Shown: positions 24,991 to 37,274 of the stretch, in pieces | How the letters are laid out: every line of letters begins with the position of its first letter | Numbering within the stretch: the first letter of the stretch is position 1 | Assembly (NCBI RefSeq): GCF_050947875.1 | Contig: NC_134569.1 | Location: 261,527,100 to 261,591,099 of the forward strand | Direction of reading: 5' to 3' | Origin: Dermacentor variabilis | Taxonomy: Eukaryota > Arthropoda > Arachnida > Ixodida > Ixodidae | DNA length: 64,000 nucleotides | The notes under the pieces: generated by a model | The model's database searches: none | Seen by the model: the letters and a program-made list of their open reading frames with translations, nothing else | Told to the model about the DNA's origin: nothing | Position numbers and translations under genes: made by a program

Positions 24991-27900
24991 AAGCCTGCGG
25001 ATGAAAAGAACGTTATTCAGGGTGCGTTCTTGTAGTCACAACCGCTGCCAGAATAAAGTGCCGGTACCGCGGCGCCCCCTTGCATCCTCATCCAACTGCG
25101 GGCTGGTGGAGCAAGCGCAACGCTGGCTCCGATAGCACCGAAGGTTCTTGAACCGCGCCGCTGCTGAAGGCCGGGACACACGTGAAAGTAGATAGCGGGA
25201 CGTTGGTCACGGGGAGTAGAAGACGAGGACACAAGCCGCTGCGCCTCCTTTTATCCTCTTCCCACTGCGGGCTGGTGGCGCAAGCGCAATGCTGGCTCCG
25301 ATAGCACCGAAGATTGTTGAACCAAGCAGCTGCTGTAGGCCGCGGCACACGTGGAAGCAGATAGCGGGACGTTGTTCACAGGGAGTGGAAGACGCCGACA
25401 CGAGCCTGCGGATGCAAATAACGTTGGTCAGTGTGTGTTCCTGTTGCGACGAACCCTGCCAGATTAAGGTGCCGGTAACGGTGCACCTACTTTTATCCTC
25501 TTCCTTCTGCAGGCTGGTGGTTCAAGCGCTAAGCTGGCTCCGTTAGCAACGAAGAATCTTGAACCGCGGGGCTGCTGTAGGCACAAGTGGAACCAGATAG
25601 TGGCACGTTGCTAATGTGGAGTCGAAGACGACGACACAAGCCGCTGCGACTCTTTTTATCCTCTTCCCACTGAGGGCTGGTGGCGCAAGAGCAACGCTGG
25701 CTCCGATAGCACCGAAGATTCTTGAACCGTGCAATTGCTGTAGGCACACGTGGAAGCAGATACCGGGACGTTGGTCACGGGGAGAGGAAGACGACGACAC
25801 AAGGCGCAGCGCCTCCTTTAATCCTCATCCCACTGCAGGCTGGTGGCGCAGGCGCAACGCTGGCTCCGATAGCACCGAAGTTCCCTGAACCGCTCAGCTG
25901 CTGTAGGCACACGTGGAACTGATAGCGGGACGTTGGTCACGGCGAGTGGAAGACGACGACACATGCCGCAGTTCCTCCATTTATCCTCCTCCCACTGCGG
26001 GCTGTTGGCGCAAGCGCAAACCTGGCTCCGAAAGCGCAGAAGATTCTTGAATCGCGCAGCTGCTGTAGCACACATGGAAAGAGATAGCGGGACGTTGGTC
26101 TCGGGGAGTGGAAGACGACGACACAAGCCGCTGTTCCTTCTTTTCTCCTTTTGCCACTGGGGGCTGGTGGCGCAAGCGAAGCGCTGGCTCCGATAGCACC
26201 GCAGATTCTTGAACCGCGCAGCTTCTGTAGGCCATTGCACACGTGAAAGCAGATAGCGGGACGTTGGTCACGGGGAGTGGAAGACGTCGACACAAGCCTG
26301 CGGATGAAAAGAACGTTGGTCAGGGTGCGTTCGTGTAGTCGCAACCGCTGCCAGAATAAGGTGCCGGTACCGCTGCGCCTCCTTTTATCCTCTTCTCACT
26401 GCGGGCTGGTGGCGCAAGCGCAACGCTCGCTCCGATAGCTCCGAAGATTGTTGAACCGTGAGGCTGCTGTAGGCTGGGACACACGTGAAAGTAGATAGCG
26501 GGACGGTGGTCACGCGGAGTGGAAGACGACGACACAAGCTTGCGGATGCAAAGAACGTTGGTGAGGGTGTGTTCCTGTAGCCACGACCCCTGCCAGAATA
26601 AGGTACCGGTACCGCTGCGCCTCCTTCTATCGTCTTCCCTGTGCGGACTAGTGGCGCTAGCGCCAAGCACACTCCGACAGCACCGAAGATACTTTAACCG
26701 CGCAGTTGCTGTAGGCACACGTGGAATCAGATAGCGGGGCGTTGGTCACGGGGAGAGGCAGACGACGACAAAAGCCGCTGCGCCTCCTTTTATCCTCTTC
26801 CCATTGCGGGCAGGTGGCACAAGCGCAAAGCTGGCCCCGATAGCACGGAAGATTCCTGAACCGCGCAGCTGCTGTAGGCACACGTAGAAGCAGATAGCTG
26901 GACGTTCATTACGTGAGTGGAAGACGACACAAGCCTGCGTATGCAAAGAACGTTGGTCAGGGTGTGTTCTTGTTGTCATAACCACTGCAAGAATAAGGTG
27001 CCGGTATCTCTGCGCCCCCTGTCATCCTCTACCCACTGCGGGCCGCTGGAGGAAACACAACGCTCGCTCCGATAGCACCGAAGGTTCTTGAACCGCGCAG
27101 ATGCTGTAGCCACTAGCGGAACCAGATAGTGGGACGTTGGTCACGGGTAGTGGAAGGCGACGACACAATGTGTCAATGTGTGTTCTTGTCACAATCGCTG
27201 CCAGAAAAAGCTGCTGGTACCGCTACTCCTCCTTTTCTCCTCTTCCCTCTGCGGGCTTGTGGCGCAAGCGGAGCTATGGCTCCGATACCACCCAAGATTC
27301 TTGAACCGCGCCGCTGTTGTAGGCCGGGACACACGTGAAAGTAGATAGCGGGATGTTGGTCACGGGGAGTGGAAGACGACGACACGAACCTGGGGATGCA
27401 AAGAACGTTGGTCTCTGAGGATTCCTGTTGCCACGACCCCTGCCAGAATACGGTGCCTGTACCACTGCGCCTCCTTTTATCCTCTTCCCACTGCGGGCTG
27501 GTAGCGGAAACGCCTAGCTGGCTCCGATAACACCGAAGATTCTTAAACCGCGGAGCTGCTGTAGGCAGAAGTTGAAGCAGATATCGCGCCGTTGGTCACG
27601 GGGAGTGGAAGACGACGACAAAAGCCACTGCGCCTCCTTTACGCTTCCTACTGCGGGCTGTTGGCGCAAGCGCAAAGCTGGTTCCGAGAGCATGGAAGAT
27701 GCTTGAACCGCGCAGCTGCTGTAGGCAGACGTAGAAGCAGATGGGGGACATTTGTCACGGAGAGTGGAACACGAAGACACTAGCCGCTGCGCCTCGATTC
27801 ATCCTCTTCGCACTGCCGGCTGGTGGCGCAAGCGCACCGCTGGCTCCGATAGCACGGAAGATTCTTGAACCGCGCAGCGGCTGTAGGCACACGTGGAAGC

Positions 27901-29811
27901 AGACAGCGGGACGTTGGTCATGGGGAGTGGAAGACGACGAGACAAGCCGCACCGCCTCCTTTTATCCTCTTCCGACTGTGGGCTGGTGGCGCAAGCGCCA
28001 CGCTGGCTCCGATAGCACCAATGATTATTGAACCGCGCTGTTGCTGTAGGCTGGGGCACACGTCGAAGCAGTAGCAGTACGTTGGTCACGGGGAGTGGAA
28101 GACGACGACACAAGCCTGCGGATGCAAAGAACCGTGGTCAGTGTGTGTTCTTGTCACAATCGATGCCAGAAAAAGGTGCTGGTACCACTGCTCCTCCTTT
28201 TATCCTCTTTCCAAGGCGGGCTGGTGGCGCAAGCGGAACGCTGGCTCCGAGGGCACCGAAGATTCTTGAACCGCGCGGCTGCTGTAGGCTGGGACAAACG
28301 TGAAAGTAGATAGCCGGACGTTGGTCACGGGGAGTGGAAGACGACGACACGAACCTGCGGATGCAAGGAACGTTGGTAAGTGTGTGTTCCTGTTGCCACG
28401 ACCCCTGCCAGAATAAGGTGCCTGTACCGCTGCGCCTCCTTTTATCCTCTTCCCACTGCGGGCTGGTGGCGCAACCACCTAACTGGCTCCGATAGCACCG
28501 AAGATTTTTAAACCGCGCAGCTGCTGTAGGCAGAGGTGGAAGCAGATAACGGGACATTGGTCATGGGGAGTGGAAGACCACGACACAAGCCGCAGCGCCT
28601 CCTTTTATCCTCTTCCCACTTTGGGCTGGTGGCGCAAACACCTAGCTGGCTCCGATTGCACCGAAGATTCTTAAACAGCGCAGCTGCTGTAGGCACAAGG
28701 TGAAGCAGATTGCGGGAGGCTGGTCACTGGGAGTGCAATACGACAACACTAGCCGCTGCTCCTCCTTTTTTCTTCTGGCCAATGCGGCCTCGTGGCGCAA
28801 GCGCAACGCGACTGCGATAGCACCGAAGATTGTTGAACCGCGCAGCTGCTGTAGGCCGGGGCACACGTGGAAGCAGATAGTGGGACGTTAGTTACGGGTA
28901 GTGGAAGACGACGACACATGCCTGCGGATGCAAAGAACGTTGGCCAGTGTATGTTCTTGTTGTCCCAACCGCGGCCACATTAAGGTTCCGGTACCGCTGC
29001 GCCTCCTTTTATCCTCTTCCCACTGCGGGCTGGTGGCGCAAGCGCAACCTGGCTCCGACAGCACCGAAGTTTCGTGAAAAGCGCAGCTGCTGTAGGCACA
29101 CGTGGAAGCAAATAGCGGGACGTTGGTCACGGGGAGTGGAAGACGACGACAAAAGCCTGCGGATGCAAAGAACGTTGGTCAGTGTGTATTCTTGTTGTCA
29201 CAACCACGGCCAGAACGAGGTGCTGGTACCGCTGCGCCTCCTTTTATCCTCTTCCCACTGGGGCTGGTGACGCAAGCGCATCGCTGGCCGCGATAGCGCC
29301 GAAGATTCTTGAACCCCGCAACTGCTGTATGCCGGGGCACACGTGGAAGCAGATAGCGGGACGTTGGGCACGGGGAGTGGAAGACAAGGACACAAGCCTG
29401 TGGTTGCAAAGAACGTTAGTCAGAGTGTGTTGTTGTTGCCACAAACCCTGCCAGAATAAGGGGCCGGTACCGCTGCGCCTCCTTTAATCCTCTTCCCACT
29501 GCTGGCTAGTGGCGCAGGCGCAAAGTCGGCTCCAATAGCACCGAAGATTCTTGAACCGAGGAGCTGCTGTAGGAGGGGCACGCATGGAAGCAGATAGCGG
29601 GACGTTGGTCACGGGTAGTGGAAGTCGACGACACAAGCCTGCGGATGGAAAGAACCTTGGTCAGTGTGTGTTCTTGTTGTCACTACCGCTGCCAGAAAAA
29701 GGTGCTGGTACCGCTGCTCCTCCTTTTATCCTCTTCTCACTGCGGGCTGGTGGCGCAAGCGGAACGATGGCTCCGATAGCACCGAAGATTGTTGAACTGC
29801 GCGGATGCTGT
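22031..29811 (+). repeat. 7,781-bp higher-order unit, copy 1 of a tandem duplication
   Basis: From AGGCCGGGACACACGTG at 22,031 the sequence repeats with offset 7,781 at 29,812. After a 318-bp indel the offset becomes 7,463 and stays constant to the end of the unit. I see only scattered substitutions between copies, for example near 23,593, 27,249, 27,890, 29,567 and 29,749. The copies abut exactly at the same monomer position, as expected from unequal crossing over between two long monomers. Confidence 0.93.
23087..23404 (+). repeat. 318 bp present in copy 1 and absent from copy 2
   Basis: Copy 2 joins CCACTGC (equivalent to 23,080-23,086) directly to the sequence after CCACTGC at 23,398-23,404. 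The missing 318 bp are about two short monomers, and the breakpoints share the same seven bases. This fits a deletion in copy 2 by exchange between monomers, although a gain in copy 1 is not excluded. Confidence 0.88.
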
Positions 29812-32800
29812 AGGCCGGGACACACGTGAAAGTAGATAGCGGGACGGTGGTCACTGGGAGTGGAAGACGACGACACAAACCTGCGGATGCAAAGAACGTT
29901 GGTCAGTCTGTGTTCCTGTTGCTACTACCGCTGCCAGATTAAGGTTCCGGTACCGCTGCGCCACCTTTTATCCTCTTCCCACTGCGGGCAGGTGGCGCAA
30001 GCGCAACGCTCGCTCCGATAGCACCAAAGGTTCTTGAACCGCGCGGCTGCTGTAGGCACAAGTGTAAGCATATTGCGGGACGTTGGTCACGGGGAGCGGA
30101 AGACGACGACACAAGCCGCTGCGCCTCCTTTTATCCTCATCCCACTGTGGTCTGATGGCCCAAGCACAACGCGAGCTCCAATAGTACCGAAGGTTCTCGA
30201 ACCGCGCAGCTGTTCTAGGCACACATGGAAGCAGATACCGGGACGTTGTTCACGGGGAGTTGAAGACGACGACACAAGCCGCTGCGCCTCTTTTTATCTT
30301 CTTCGCACTGCAGGCTGTTGGCGCAAGCGCAAAGCTGGCTGCGAGAGCAGAGAAGATTCTTGAACCGCGCAGCTGCTGGAGGCACACGTGGAAGCAGATA
30401 GTGGGACGGGGTGTGGAAGACGACGACGCAAGTCGCTACGCATTCTTTTATCCTCTTCCCACTGTGGGCTGGTGGCACAAGCGCAAAGCTGGCTCGGAAA
30501 GCACCAAAGATTCTTCAATCACGTGGATGCTGTATGCCGGGACACACGTGAAAGTAGATAGCGGGACGTTGATCACAGGGAGTGGAAGACGACGACACAA
30601 GCCCGCGGATGCAAAGACCGTTGGTCAGTGTGTGTTCTTGTTGCCACGACCCCTGCCAGAATACGGTGCCGGTACCGCTGCGACTCCTTTTGTCCTGTAC
30701 CCACTGCGGGCTGGTGGCGCAGGCGCAAAGCTGGCTCGGATAGCACCGAAGATTTTTGAACCGCGCTGCTGTAGGCACAAATGGGAGCAGATAGCGGGAC
30801 GTTGGTCACGGGGAGTGGAAGACGACGACACAAGCCGTTGCGCCTCCTTTTATCTTCTTGCCACTGCGGACTGGTGGAGCAAGCGCAACGCTGGCTCCGA
30901 TAGCACCAAAGATTCTTGAAACGCGCAGCTCCTGTAGGCACACGTGGAAGCAGATAGCGGGACGTCGGTCGCGAGGAGTGGAAGACGACGACAAAAGAGC
31001 TTCGCCTTCTTTTATCCTTTAACCACTGCGGGCTGGTGGCGCAAGCGCCACGCTGGCTCCGATAGCACCAAAGATTCTTAAACCGCGCAGCTGCTGTAGG
31101 CAAGCATGGAAGCAGGTAGCGGGACGTTGGTCGCGGGGAGTGGAAGATGACGACAAAAGCCTGCGTATGCAAAGAACATTGGTCAGTGTGTGTTCCTGTT
31201 GCCACGATCCCTGCCAGGATAAGATGCCGGTACCCCTCCGCCTCCTTTTATCCTCTTCCCACTGTGGGCTGGTGGCGCAACCGCAAATATGGCTGCGATA
31301 ACATAGAAGATTCTTGAGCCGCGCATCTGCTCTAGGCCCACGTGGAAGCAGATAGCGGAACGTTGGTCACGGGGAGTGGAAGACCACGACATTAGCCGCT
31401 GCGCCTCCTTCTATCCTCTTCCCACGGCGGGCTGGTGGAGCAAGCGCAATGCTGGCTCGGATAGCACTTAAGATTATTGAACCGCGCAGCTGCTGTAGGC
31501 ACTCGTGGAAGCAGATAGCGATACGTTAGTCACGTGAAGTGGAAGACGGCGACACAAGACGCTTCGCGTTCTTTTATCCTCTAACCACTGCGGGCTGGCG
31601 GCGCAAGCGCAATGCTGCCTCCGATAGCACCGAAGACTCTTGAACCGCGCAGCTGTGTTAGACCGGGGCACAAGTGGAAGCAGATACCGCCACGTTAGTC
31701 ACGTGGAGTGGAAGACGATGACACAAGCCTGCGGATGCAAAGAACGTTGGTCAGTGTGTGTTCCTGTTGCCACGACCCCTGCCAGAATAAGGTTCCGGTA
31801 CCGCTGCGCCTCCTTTTATTCGCTTGCTACGGCGGGCTGGTGGCGGAAGCGCATAGCTGGCTCCGATAGCACCAAACACCCTTCAACCGCGCTGTTGCTG
31901 TAGGCAGAAGTGGAAGCAGAGAGCGGGACGTTGGCCATGGGGAGCGGAAGACGACGACACAAGCCGCTGTGCCTCCTTTTATCCTCTTCCCACTGAGGCT
32001 GGTGGCGCGAGCGCAACGCTGGTTCCTATAGCACCGAAGATTCTTTAGCCACGCAGCTGCTATAGGCACACGTGGAAGCAGATAGCGGGACGCTAGTGAC
32101 GAGGAGTGGAAGACGATGAGACATGTTGCTGCGCCTCATTTTATCCTCTTCCCACTGCGGGCTGGTGGAGCAAGCGCAATGCTGGCTCCGATAGCACGGA
32201 AGATTCTTGAAATGCGCAGCTGCAGTAGGCCACGTGGATGCAGATAGCGGGACGTTGGTCTCGGGGAGCGGAAGACGACGACACAAGCAGCTGCGCCTCG
32301 TTTTATCCTCTTCCGACTGTGCGCTGGTGGCGCAAGCGTAACGCTGGCTCCGATAGCACCGAAGACTCTTGAACCGCGCGGCTGTTGTAGGCCAGCGCAC
32401 ACGTGGAAGCAGATAGCGGGACGTTGGTCACGGGGAGTGGAAGACGACGACACAAGCCTGCGGATGAAAAGAACGTTATTCAGGGTGCGTTCTTGTAGTC
32501 ACAACCGCTGCCAGAATAAAGTGCCGGTACCGCGGCGCCCCCTTGCATCCTCATCCAACTGCGGGCTGGTGGAGCAAGCGCAACGCTGGCTCCGATAGCA
32601 CCGAAGGTTCTTGAACCGCGCCGCTGCTGAAGGCCGGGACACACGTGAAAGTAGATAGCGGGACGTTGGTCACGGGGAGTAGAAGACGAGGACACAAGCC
32701 GCTGCGCCTCCTTTTATCCTCTTCCCACTGCGGGCTGGTGGCGCAAGCGCAATGCTGGCTCCGATAGCACCGAAGATTGTTGAACCAAGCAGCTGCTGTA

Positions 32801-35800
32801 GGCCGCGGCACACGTGGAAGCAGATAGCGGGACGTTGTTCACAGGGAGTGGAAGACGCCGACACGAGCCTGCGGATGCAAATAACGTTGGTCAGTGTGTG
32901 TTCCTGTTGCGACGAACCCTGCCAGATTAAGGTGCCGGTAACGGTGCACCTACTTTTATCCTCTTCCTTCTGCAGGCTGGTGGTTCAAGCGCTAAGCTGG
33001 CTCCGTTAGCAACGAAGAATCTTGAACCGCGGGGCTGCTGTAGGCACAAGTGGAACCAGATAGTGGCACGTTGCTAATGTGGAGTCGAAGACGACGACAC
33101 AAGCCGCTGCGACTCTTTTTATCCTCTTCCCACTGAGGGCTGGTGGCGCAAGAGCAACGCTGGCTCCGATAGCACCGAAGATTCTTGAACCGTGCAATTG
33201 CTGTAGGCACACGTGGAAGCAGATACCGGGACGTTGGTCACGGGGAGAGGAAGACGACGACACAAGGCGCAGCGCCTCCTTTAATCCTCATCCCACTGCA
33301 GGCTGGTGGCGCAGGCGCAACGCTGGCTCCGATAGCACCGAAGTTCCCTGAACCGCTCAGCTGCTGTAGGCACACGTGGAACTGATAGCGGGACGTTGGT
33401 CACGGCGAGTGGAAGACGACGACACATGCCGCAGTTCCTCCATTTATCCTCCTCCCACTGCGGGCTGTTGGCGCAAGCGCAAACCTGGCTCCGAAAGCGC
33501 AGAAGATTCTTGAATCGCGCAGCTGCTGTAGCACACATGGAAAGAGATAGCGGGACGTTGGTCTCGGGGAGTGGAAGACGACGACACAAGCCGCTGTTCC
33601 TTCTTTTCTCCTTTTGCCACTGGGGGCTGGTGGCGCAAGCGAAGCGCTGGCTCCGATAGCACCGCAGATTCTTGAACCGCGCAGCTTCTGTAGGCCATTG
33701 CACACGTGAAAGCAGATAGCGGGACGTTGGTCACGGGGAGTGGAAGACGTCGACACAAGCCTGCGGATGAAAAGAACGTTGGTCAGGGTGCGTTCGTGTA
33801 GTCGCAACCGCTGCCAGAATAAGGTGCCGGTACCGCTGCGCCTCCTTTTATCCTCTTCTCACTGCGGGCTGGTGGCGCAAGCGCAACGCTCGCTCCGATA
33901 GCTCCGAAGATTGTTGAACCGTGAGGCTGCTGTAGGCTGGGACACACGTGAAAGTAGATAGCGGGACGGTGGTCACGCGGAGTGGAAGACGACGACACAA
34001 GCTTGCGGATGCAAAGAACGTTGGTGAGGGTGTGTTCCTGTAGCCACGACCCCTGCCAGAATAAGGTACCGGTACCGCTGCGCCTCCTTCTATCGTCTTC
34101 CCTGTGCGGACTAGTGGCGCTAGCGCCAAGCACACTCCGACAGCACCGAAGATACTTTAACCGCGCAGTTGCTGTAGGCACACGTGGAATCAGATAGCGG
34201 GGCGTTGGTCACGGGGAGAGGCAGACGACGACAAAAGCCGCTGCGCCTCCTTTTATCCTCTTCCCATTGCGGGCAGGTGGCACAAGCGCAAAGCTGGCCC
34301 CGATAGCACGGAAGATTCCTGAACCGCGCAGCTGCTGTAGGCACACGTAGAAGCAGATAGCTGGACGTTCATTACGTGAGTGGAAGACGACACAAGCCTG
34401 CGTATGCAAAGAACGTTGGTCAGGGTGTGTTCTTGTTGTCATAACCACTGCAAGAATAAGGTGCCGGTATCTCTGCGCCCCCTGTCATCCTCTACCCACT
34501 GCGGGCCGCTGGAGGAAACACAACGCTCGCTCCGATAGCACCGAAGGTTCTTGAACCGCGCAGATGCTGTAGCCACTAGCGGAACCAGATAGTGGGACGT
34601 TGGTCACGGGTAGTGGAAGGCGACGACACAATGTGTCAATGTGTGTTCTTGTCACAATCGCTGCCAGAAAAAGCTGCTGGTACCGCTACTCCTCCTTTTC
34701 TCCTCTTCCCACTGCGGGCTTGTGGCGCAAGCGGAGCTATGGCTCCGATACCACCCAAGATTCTTGAACCGCGCCGCTGTTGTAGGCCGGGACACACGTG
34801 AAAGTAGATAGCGGGATGTTGGTCACGGGGAGTGGAAGACGACGACACGAACCTGGGGATGCAAAGAACGTTGGTCTCTGAGGATTCCTGTTGCCACGAC
34901 CCCTGCCAGAATACGGTGCCTGTACCACTGCGCCTCCTTTTATCCTCTTCCCACTGCGGGCTGGTAGCGGAAACGCCTAGCTGGCTCCGATAACACCGAA
35001 GATTCTTAAACCGCGGAGCTGCTGTAGGCAGAAGTTGAAGCAGATATCGCGCCGTTGGTCACGGGGAGTGGAAGACGACGACAAAAGCCACTGCGCCTCC
35101 TTTACGCTTCCTACTGCGGGCTGTTGGCGCAAGCGCAAAGCTGGTTCCGAGAGCATGGAAGATGCTTGAACCGCGCAGCTGCTGTAGGCAGACGTAGAAG
35201 CAGATGGGGGACATTTGTCACGGAGAGTGGAACACGAAGACACTAGCCGCTGCGCCTCGATTCATCCTCTTCGCACTGCCGGCTGGTGGCGCAAGCGCAC
35301 CGCTGGCTCCGATAGCACGGAAGATTCTTGAACCGCGCAGCGGCTGTAGGCACACGTGAAAGCAGACAGCGGGACGTTGGTCATGGGGAGTGGAAGACGA
35401 CGAGACAAGCCGCACCGCCTCCTTTTATCCTCTTCCGACTGTGGGCTGGTGGCGCAAGCGCCACGCTGGCTCCGATAGCACCAATGATTATTGAACCGCG
35501 CTGTTGCTGTAGGCTGGGGCACACGTCGAAGCAGTAGCAGTACGTTGGTCACGGGGAGTGGAAGACGACGACACAAGCCTGCGGATGCAAAGAACCGTGG
35601 TCAGTGTGTGTTCTTGTCACAATCGATGCCAGAAAAAGGTGCTGGTACCACTGCTCCTCCTTTTATCCTCTTTCCAAGGCGGGCTGGTGGCGCAAGCGGA
35701 ACGCTGGCTCCGAGGGCACCGAAGATTCTTGAACCGCGCGGCTGCTGTAGGCTGGGACAAACGTGAAAGTAGATAGCCGGACGTTGGTCACGGGGAGTGG

Positions 35801-37274
35801 AAGACGACGACACGAACCTGCGGATGCAAGGAACGTTGGTAAGTGTGTGTTCCTGTTGCCACGACCCCTGCCAGAATAAGGTGCCTGTACCGCTGCGCCT
35901 CCTTTTATCCTCTTCCCACTGCGGGCTGGTGGCGCAACCACCTAACTGGCTCCGATAGCACCGAAGATTTTTAAACCGCGCAGCTGCTGTAGGCAGAGGT
36001 GGAAGCAGATAACGGGACATTGGTCATGGGGAGTGGAAGACCACGACACAAGCCGCAGCGCCTCCTTTTATCCTCTTCCCACTTTGGGCTGGTGGCGCAA
36101 ACACCTAGCTGGCTCCGATTGCACCGAAGATTCTTAAACAGCGCAGCTGCTGTAGGCACAAGGTGAAGCAGATTGCGGGAGGCTGGTCACTGGGAGTGCA
36201 ATACGACAACACTAGCCGCTGCTCCTCCTTTTTTCTTCTGGCCAATGCGGCCTCGTGGCGCAAGCGCAACGCGACTGCGATAGCACCGAAGATTGTTGAA
36301 CCGCGCAGCTGCTGTAGGCCGGGGCACACGTGGAAGCAGATAGTGGGACGTTAGTTACGGGTAGTGGAAGACGACGACACATGCCTGCGGATGCAAAGAA
36401 CGTTGGCCAGTGTATGTTCTTGTTGTCCCAACCGCGGCCACATTAAGGTTCCGGTACCGCTGCGCCTCCTTTTATCCTCTTCCCACTGCGGGCTGGTGGC
36501 GCAAGCGCAACCTGGCTCCGACAGCACCGAAGTTTCGTGAAAAGCGCAGCTGCTGTAGGCACACGTGGAAGCAAATAGCGGGACGTTGGTCACGGGGAGT
36601 GGAAGACGACGACAAAAGCCTGCGGATGCAAAGAACGTTGGTCAGTGTGTATTCTTGTTGTCACAACCACGGCCAGAACGAGGTGCTGGTACCGCTGCGC
36701 CTCCTTTTATCCTCTTCCCACTGGGGCTGGTGACGCAAGCGCATCGCTGGCCGCGATAGCGCCGAAGATTCTTGAACCCCGCAACTGCTGTATGCCGGGG
36801 CACACGTGGAAGCAGATAGCGGGACGTTGGGCACGGGGAGTGGAAGACAAGGACACAAGCCTGTGGTTGCAAAGAACGTTAGTCAGAGTGTGTTGTTGTT
36901 GCCACAAACCCTGCCAGAATAAGGGGCCGGTACCGCTGCGCCTCCTTTAATCCTCTTCCCACTGCTGGCTAGTGGCGCAGGCGCAAAGTCGGCTCCAATA
37001 GCACCGAAGATTCTTGAACCGAGGAGCTGCAGTAGGAGGGGCACGCATGGAAGCAGATAGCGGGACGTTGGTCACGGGTAGTGGAAGTCGACGACACAAG
37101 CCTGCGGATGGAAAGAACCTTGGTCAGTGTGTGTTCTTGTTGTCACTACCGCTGCCAGAAAAAGGTGCTGGTACCGCTGCTCCTCCTTTTATCCTCTTCT
37201 CACTGCGGGCTGGAGGCGCAAGCGGAACGATGGCTCCGATAGCACCGAAGATTGTTGAACTGCGCGGATGCTGT
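29812..37274 (+). repeat. 7,463-bp higher-order unit, copy 2 of the tandem duplication
   Basis: Almost identical to 22,031-29,811 except for the 318-bp deletion. At 37,275 the sequence departs from copy 1's neighbour (GAAACTAGATAGCGG replaces GAAAGTAGATAGCGG, and further differences follow). There is therefore no third adjacent copy in this window. Confidence 0.93.
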
